Source of the DNA: Euclidia mi
Lineage: Eukaryota; Arthropoda; Insecta; Lepidoptera; Erebidae
Assembly: GCA_944739405.2 (NCBI GenBank)
Contig: OX123183.2
Coordinates: 120,660,331-120,724,330 of the forward strand
DNA length: 64,000 nt
Reading direction: 5' to 3'
How positions within the stretch are numbered: the first letter of the stretch is position 1; each line of letters opens with the position of its first letter. The position numbers were made by a program, and so were the translations under genes. The notes below the pieces were generated by a model. The model did no database searches and was not told where the DNA came from. It saw only the letters and a list, made by a program, of their open reading frames with translations. Of the stretch, positions 58,391 to 64,000 are shown piece by piece.

Positions 58391-58800
58391 ACGCTTTAAT
58401 TTTCATCTGCATGTGATGAAAGAAGTGTTTAAATGTCTCTGAAAATGAAGTAATTAATCTCAATTAGGTACTTAGGTACAACAGTCCGATGGTATTTTAA
58501 CCCATTCGCTGACCGGCACGAGACACAATAGAAAATCAATTGTTATGAACCATATATGATACACAAGACAGGGAAACTGTTAAAGGACTTTACAAAGCCA
58601 AAGCTCGGTGTCTTCAATGGTCTCTGATGCTGAACCTGGTACATGCAATAGGGAGAATGTAGGTGGAACTAGTAAAAAAAATCGTATATTATACCACCAA
58701 TCTGATTCCCTTGCATACTCTACGGCATGGTCACATGATGGTAAAGACAAACCAATCGTGTTCTGCACGATCTAAGATCCCGCCATATTTTTGCGTTTGC

Positions 58801-58850
58801 ACATGCACGGATCATGCACAGAGCATGCACGGGACATGCACAGGATGTGC
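58801..58850 (+). repeat. Minisatellite, ~11-bp unit
   Basis: Four to five units of atgcac(a/g)g plus 2-3 variable bases, head to tail, ending atgtgc. Confidence 0.8.
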
Positions 58851-59636
58851 GAAGATGGTTGTTAGGCTTTAGATAACAGTTGCAGGATGTTAACGGTTTG
58901 TTTTGGAAACCAGGAACGACGTCGTTGTAGGCTCAGCGGGAATAAGTAAGTGTGGGGCTTCAGTGAAAGTGGAAAGCGACTTAGAAAGCGTTTGTGGTGA
59001 GATTGGCGGTAATGCGTAGGTACCTAATTGGGTTGCTTAATTCTGACTTGAAGATTTATTACGTACGTAGTACGATGTGGGCATTATTAAACATATAAGC
59101 AAATAGTTGTGGCAACCTGTCTGATGGCTTAGGCTGACATGCTTATGCATACACCTTCTGATGGCGTGGAGGCATAGTGATACAGATCGTGCTGGCTCCC
59201 TCAATTAAGGTTGAGCCGTACGATTGCTGTTGAATGCGGGCCATCAGTGGGCCGAGTCAGTCAAAAGCGTCAGATAATTTCCTGCATTGTACTTGCATAC
59301 TAAACCCTTTTTTTGTCTGGACTTTAAAAGATGAAGAAAAGACTAAAGAAATTGAAGTGACAAAAAAAAACAATGACTCTGAGTTTGTTTCGGCCTTTCT
59401 TCTCGAGAAGTCATTTAGCTAGGAAAAGCCGGCATCATCTAGAATAGGGTTTTGACTTGTATAAGTGTTGTAAACAACCAAAATGCAGAAATAAATATGT
59501 CTTTATGTCTTTGTAGAATTTTTGATTTAATCGATTTGTGATAAAATGTAATGCATGCATTTATGTGCTGTATTGGTAGAATTATTTGTATTGTGTTAGA
59601 TTATTTAATAAATCATATTACTTAAAAATGAATAAT
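58851..59636. other. No gene or clear repeat seen
   Basis: The 62-codon ORF at 59234-59422 has no motif. Nothing else is supportable. Confidence 0.4.
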
Positions 59637-59747
59637 CAATACGCACATAACTCCGAAAAGTAATTGGTGCACGCCGTGAATTCGAACCTGATAATGTCTG
59701 CATAGCAGTCAGTTGTTATCTCCACTTCCAACCAGGCTATCGCTGCC
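59637..59747 (-). mobile_element. SINE-G head and first body part
   Basis: The minus strand reads gcagcgatagcctggttgg, a B-box-like aggttcgaattc, then the attacttttcggagttatgtg block. The 3' part is absent. Confidence 0.75.
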
Positions 59748-60368
59748 TTTATTGAAATTTCTTATAAATAATAATGTACATTATTAAAGTAATGTATCCG
59801 AGCACTATAGTTATTTTTGGTAAATGACCTCAACACCGCTACCACTGAGACCCAACCAAACACAAATTAATATAAACCAAGCGCATTGTCATATGCGCCG
59901 TGTTCTCTCCAGCCCACAGTGTAGCCAGTAACATAAACATCCCAGATGAATCGTCGCATGCTATTTGTTCAGCAAAACTCATAAACTCGCCACTTGCTTG
60001 TTCGTCATAAGTCCGGCTAGGTAGGGGGGCTTGATAAGCCGCACATTTGCATATACTGTGGCTCTACGCTGGAGACAACTGATAACGGCTAGACATTTTT
60101 CATAGCTTGCGATTGACAATTTATGAAGGGATTGACGGGGCTTGAGGATGATGTTTATGATGTTAGCTTTTAAGGTTCTTTGAGCTGACAGAAAAGAAAA
60201 TGGGACAAGAATATGGTAATTTTAATAATGTTTTCGTTACGACAGATTGTGTTTAAAAACAAAATGTTAATTAATTTTGTCGAATGACTGTAAATTCCAG
60301 AACGAAAATATTTTTTATGCAATTAGTTTTTGAAATGAAATTTCAAATGAAATATTTTTCTTCGCTGA
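59748..60368. other. No gene or clear repeat seen
   Basis: AT-rich DNA with nothing I can support. Confidence 0.4.
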
Positions 60369-60415
60369 GAATATAGTACACAAGGATGTATATAACATCC
60401 TTGTGTACTATATTC
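60369..60415. repeat. Snap-back palindrome
   Basis: Perfect 21-nt arms (gaatatagtacacaaggatg plus t, and its complement) with a 5-nt loop. Confidence 0.92.
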
Positions 60416-62295
60416 GTAATACTACTTAATACGGAAAATTGACAATTTTTCAATTTAAAAGCCCGACATATTCGCTTAAGATGGAATGCGAATTTTAAAA
60501 ACTTATGCTAACATTATCATTAGTAACAATACCATAAGCTAAGATTATTATCTAATTAACCTAAATCACTAAAAATAAATAAGTACACTATTCAATGCAT
60601 ATTCAATGCCTATAAAATAAAAAATTCGTTCATGTTGTAAAAAACACCCATAGAGGAGCCATTTAAATAATTGTTTACGAAATAATCTTTTCGTATGTTT
60701 CTTGAAGTTTAGATTGCATTATTTGTTACAACCGTGCAGATGTTAAAATCTTTCAAAACCCAAAAGAAAGTTGACTTTTAACAAACTTTATCGACAAACG
60801 GTGTCTCTATAGGCTCTAAAGGCTCATAATTCGACATCTTACCTGTCAGACATAACTGAACGTTTGCAGCAGGCCTTACATAGTTATTATTCGTGGTTAT
60901 TCTCCGTCAGATCTATGGGCTAAAGGTCAGGTACACATTGACGATATAAACTAAAATCGAACTATTATTGGAGGCGTGCAGCTTACATTATCGCGACGAT
61001 AGACTTATTTAAGACGTGCCATCGGTAAAGGACTTACGGGGATCAGTGTTTATGAGTTTTGCGGCGTTTTAAGGTTGTATCTTATAGTTACCGTAACATC
61101 TCAAGTTGTACCGGTACTAGGCAGCATTTAAAGCTGACTATTTTTGGTTGCCTGACAGTCTAGCCTATTCGTAACGTATCCTCCTTAACACTTCGTGGAA
61201 AACTGGTATTCTAAGCAATCTAGGTAGGCTAGAAAGTTGCGATCATGCTTGCGAATAATAAGATGCAGATAATTATCTGAGCTGTTTATGCCTTAAAGGT
61301 AATATAAAATATAGAGGAATAAATAATTCTGTATTCTTTAGCTAAGTTCTGATCACGCCTACTTAAGAATATAGTTATCTTAAAGTATATAGTGATGAAG
61401 GTAGGCAATTTAGACTATTTTTATTTATTATATTATATTTATGAGCAGTATCAGTATACATGTACAGTAAAAGCAATGAATACAGATTTACATAATAGAA
61501 GCGCATTGCTTAAGGATTTCGTGTGCTGATTCCAAGTGGCGAGTTGGCGGTAGTCATCAGTTCGTCTCTCTTGCACTCATAGAGACAGCTGTCACAGCGC
61601 GACTGCCTCGCCGCCAAGCGCCAATTTCGGTCACAGAAAGTTTGTCTACAGAGCGCCCATAAGAAATGCGCCTCTATTTAAATATCTATGCTCTTTGGTA
61701 AAAGTAAATAAACAGCAACATGCAATTGATACTAATGACATTTCACTTGTCATAAACGTCAATAATGTCAAACTCAACCCGCAATCCAGTTACGCCGTTC
61801 CGCTCCTGTGCTTTTGTCGACGAAAGCTGCTATCGGTTATACCAGCTTAGCATTAAATGGCGATTCCCCAGTGGGTAGCACCATAAGTAATGTTCTGCCA
61901 GGGATTATCTTAGGCAATGACAGTTTCTTAGTGAGCATGCTTCCTAGGGCAGCCATGTTGAAATATGATCCGTAGATGATGCGAACGGGTTATATGTTGT
62001 TAATGGATTCAGTGGGAGTGTAAGCAGTTGAACGAGTCTAATGTATGAGCTTTATGGTATGAAGATGTGTTCCGTTGACAAGGAGGTTGTATTACTTCTA
62101 TTGTTGTCTAAAAATTTGACGAGTTAATTTATACATATTTATAACAAAATTTTATTTTATTTGTTTCCATGTCGTCATTTATAAGTTATTTGATAGTATT
62201 TTTAGTAATGATTTGGGTGTTATTAGAAATGGAACCCTAATCAAACAGGTTTCTAGTTTGAAGATTAATTATTCCTCTAAGAGATATATATTATA
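60416..62295. other. No gene seen; GC-rich patch
   Basis: Positions 61500-61690 are GC-rich and unique-looking (gcgcgactgcctcgccgcc), without a long ORF. It could be an unrecognised repeat or a conserved element. Confidence 0.35.
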
Positions 62296-62400
62296 CTAGC
62301 TTCTGCCCGCGGCTCCGTTCGCATGGGTGACAGCTATCAGGACAAATGTAACCCATGTTGATGTTTGAGTCAGTTATGGTAAGTTCCATTATGAGCTAGG
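62296..62400 (-). mobile_element. Helitron-like 3' end
   Basis: On the minus strand the sequence ends gcgggcagaagCTAG followed by T (62296-62299 is CTAG). The GC-rich gcgaacggagccgcgggc before it is the usual terminal hairpin region. The 5' end is not found. Confidence 0.5.
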
Positions 62401-62460
62401 TTCGGTATAAGGTTCAATAGTTTTTGCATGAGAGAGTAGCAAACATCTATGCATCCTCAG

Positions 62461-62605
62461 AAACGTGCTTCGGAGGGCACGTAAAGCTGTCGGTCCCGGT
62501 TCTTGTACAAGGATAGGGATCATTAGGCCATGTCGGAGGCCTTAGGACGGTCTGAAAACTCCAACACCAGAGTTGGCCACACACTCACACGAAAAAAAAA
62601 CAAAC
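62461..62605 (+). mobile_element. SINE-H, 5'-truncated
   Basis: cgtgcttcggagggcacgta and gctgtcggtcccggtt match the middle of SINE-G. The 3' part (ggccatgtcggaggcctt, gttggccacacactcaca, A tail) is its own. Confidence 0.65.
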
Positions 62606-63487
62606 AACAAACTCAGAAACTTTTGTGTTCATTAAAGCAGATTGTAATAGAATGAACATAAATGTATAGTATATTAATCTTTTAAATCAGTAGCAAAAAA
62701 GACGAACATATAGATAGTTAACAACTGATCTAAACTTCCATTTTATTTCCAAAATTACTATCAATAAGTATCTTATTTTTTTAATCCTGTTCCAAATTCA
62801 AATTTTCCATGTGGCCTTTATTTTTATATTCTAAAAAAAAATAAGCAAAAGCTTTTACGAAGTACAGCCAGTAAAATTATTGACATTTATGCTTTGTAAT
62901 TTAGTTTTCAATCATGCTGGGTGTCACAACAGTCTGCTTGTTTGCCACTTTAGAAATGAAAACGTTTTCAATTATATTAACATCACATTTATTGAGGAAA
63001 CGGATGATTTTAATTGAATGATGTTATTCATTTTATGATTTTCAGTCGAGCTGCGATTGAGCTTGTAATCGATTTATTGTATAATTATTTAATGAAGGAA
63101 TGCTAAGAATATTTGTGTAATAATGAATAAGGAAGCCATTTAATTTTGTACCGTTCGCTTTAAGGAGCCAAGTGACTTGGTCGATAAACTTGGATGGTAA
63201 TTGAATTGAATTAGAGAGGGATAGAGGATTGGTAGTCTGCGAGTGGGAATAAGATGCAGACAGCTTAGGCTTAATTTCAAAGAGTCTCTTTTCAAAGTTA
63301 TAGGTATTGGTTTCAATAATGATTTGCTGGTTATTAAAAAAAAATTAAAGTTATAATTATAAAGCAATACTATGTGAGAGTCTATTTTTGCCGGGTTTCT
63401 TTTTCTTTCGGTAACACTTTTGCTATTTAGGCTGCTAATATTATGACAGAAATGTGCTACGCATTTTACTCTAAATCGTTCTATTTC
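62606..63487. other. No gene seen
   Basis: The 123-codon minus-strand ORF at 63140-63511 runs into the SINE-D tail and has no motif. Confidence 0.4.
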
Positions 63488-63701
63488 TTTTTTAAAAGAT
63501 AGCTCCCGCACTAGGATAATCCTGTGTCACGGGGGACTTTACAAACATACAACTACCTAACAGACACAATGAACACCTAGACTCGAAACAACAATTTATG
63601 AATTACACCAAGTTGTCAGTTGTCTCGTGTGGGAATCGAACCCCCAACACTCGGCGCAGTATCGGCGAGGCGGCCGCTTAAACCACTACGCCAACCGTGC
63701 A
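63488..63701 (-). mobile_element. SINE-D, full length
   Basis: On the minus strand the head gcacggttggcgtagtgg, B box gggttcgattcccac, body and A-rich tail. A duplicated agttgtc lies near 63612-63622. Confidence 0.88.
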
Positions 63702-63797
63702 GTCTTTTCCATGATGATTTCCATGATCAATGACTATTACATTTTAAATATTTTACAACATTAAGTAATCCTTGCTAGGCTGGGTATCTACAGTTAT

Positions 63798-64000
63798 ATA
63801 CATACATATATACATAAACTCACGCCTGTTTCCCCGAAGGGGTAGGCAGAGGCATATTAAACGCCCACTTTTCGCCAGTGTTTTGATCCCACGTAATAGG
63901 TGGCGAGCCTATTGCCGCTTATCGGGATATTTTGTTTGCCAGAGCCTCGTCCGTTGATAGGCAGGTGCACCACTTGCAGGTGAGGTTGGCTTGGGACCCT
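63798..64000 (-). mobile_element. SINE-F copy 3, cut by window end
   Basis: Same body and tail as copies 1 and 2, with one or two differing bases. The copy runs off the window about 28 bases before the expected 5' end. The tail mixes (tatg) and (tata). Confidence 0.88.

Overview
The window looks like a nuclear, mostly non-genic piece of a lepidopteran genome, probably a noctuoid moth. It is AT-rich, has no long host ORF, and is crowded with tRNA-derived SINEs, 3' ends of LINEs (RTE-like and CR1/Jockey-like), Helitron ends ending in CTAG, and small terminal-inverted-repeat elements. The taxon is inferred from the look of the repeats and was not searched. I see no host protein-coding gene I would defend. 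Most short ORFs here are translations of SINE copies, so peptides such as 'RRSRVRFPGR' or 'YYVGPKIHGEMWV' keep recurring.

Layout. 1-1136: 3' end of a LINE with an open reverse-transcriptase C-terminus, abutting a half SINE. 2.7-6.8 kb: SINE copies, including one inverted by twin priming. 7.4-11.6 kb: an inverted-repeat element, RTE remnants, a 205-bp MITE at TTAA, a fold-back element, a SINE, and a 1,074-bp hAT element with an 8-bp target duplication that still carries the first part of a transposase. 12-14.3 kb: a palindrome, a minisatellite, and two nested opposite-orientation Harbinger-like MITEs. 14.5-25 kb: Helitrons, RTE tails, SINEs and several snap-back palindromes. 25.3-35.1 kb: a stretch almost free of recognisable SINEs, with a few decayed ORFs near 33-35 kb. 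35-64 kb: dense SINEs again, including a tail-to-tail SINE pair, a 174-bp hAT MITE, a SINE broken by a LINE, a CpG-rich patch with two YY1/Pho-type motifs near 53.2 kb, and three near-identical copies of a SINE-like element with no clear tRNA head.

SINE names used below are local to this report. A: head begins gcctccgtggtccagtgg. B: head contains gcgatagcctagtgg, joined to the A-type 3' end. C: head begins gcctcgttggtctcgcgg, with the A-type 3' end. D: head begins gcacggttggcgtagtgg, with its own body. E: head begins cgaccggttggcgc, with its own body ending in (att)n. F: no recognised tRNA head, A-type 3' end and a (tatg)n tail. G: head begins gcagcgatagcctagtgg, about 378 bp. H: shares the middle of G. 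A, B, C and F share one 3' module (tgtgcccgg, ggcaataggctcgcc, cctctgcctaccccttcgg, caggcgtgagtc). The likeliest cause is retrotransposition by one LINE partner. B reads as a hybrid of a G-type 5' half and the A-type 3' half. This modular SINE network, together with the young F family, is the most interesting content of the window.
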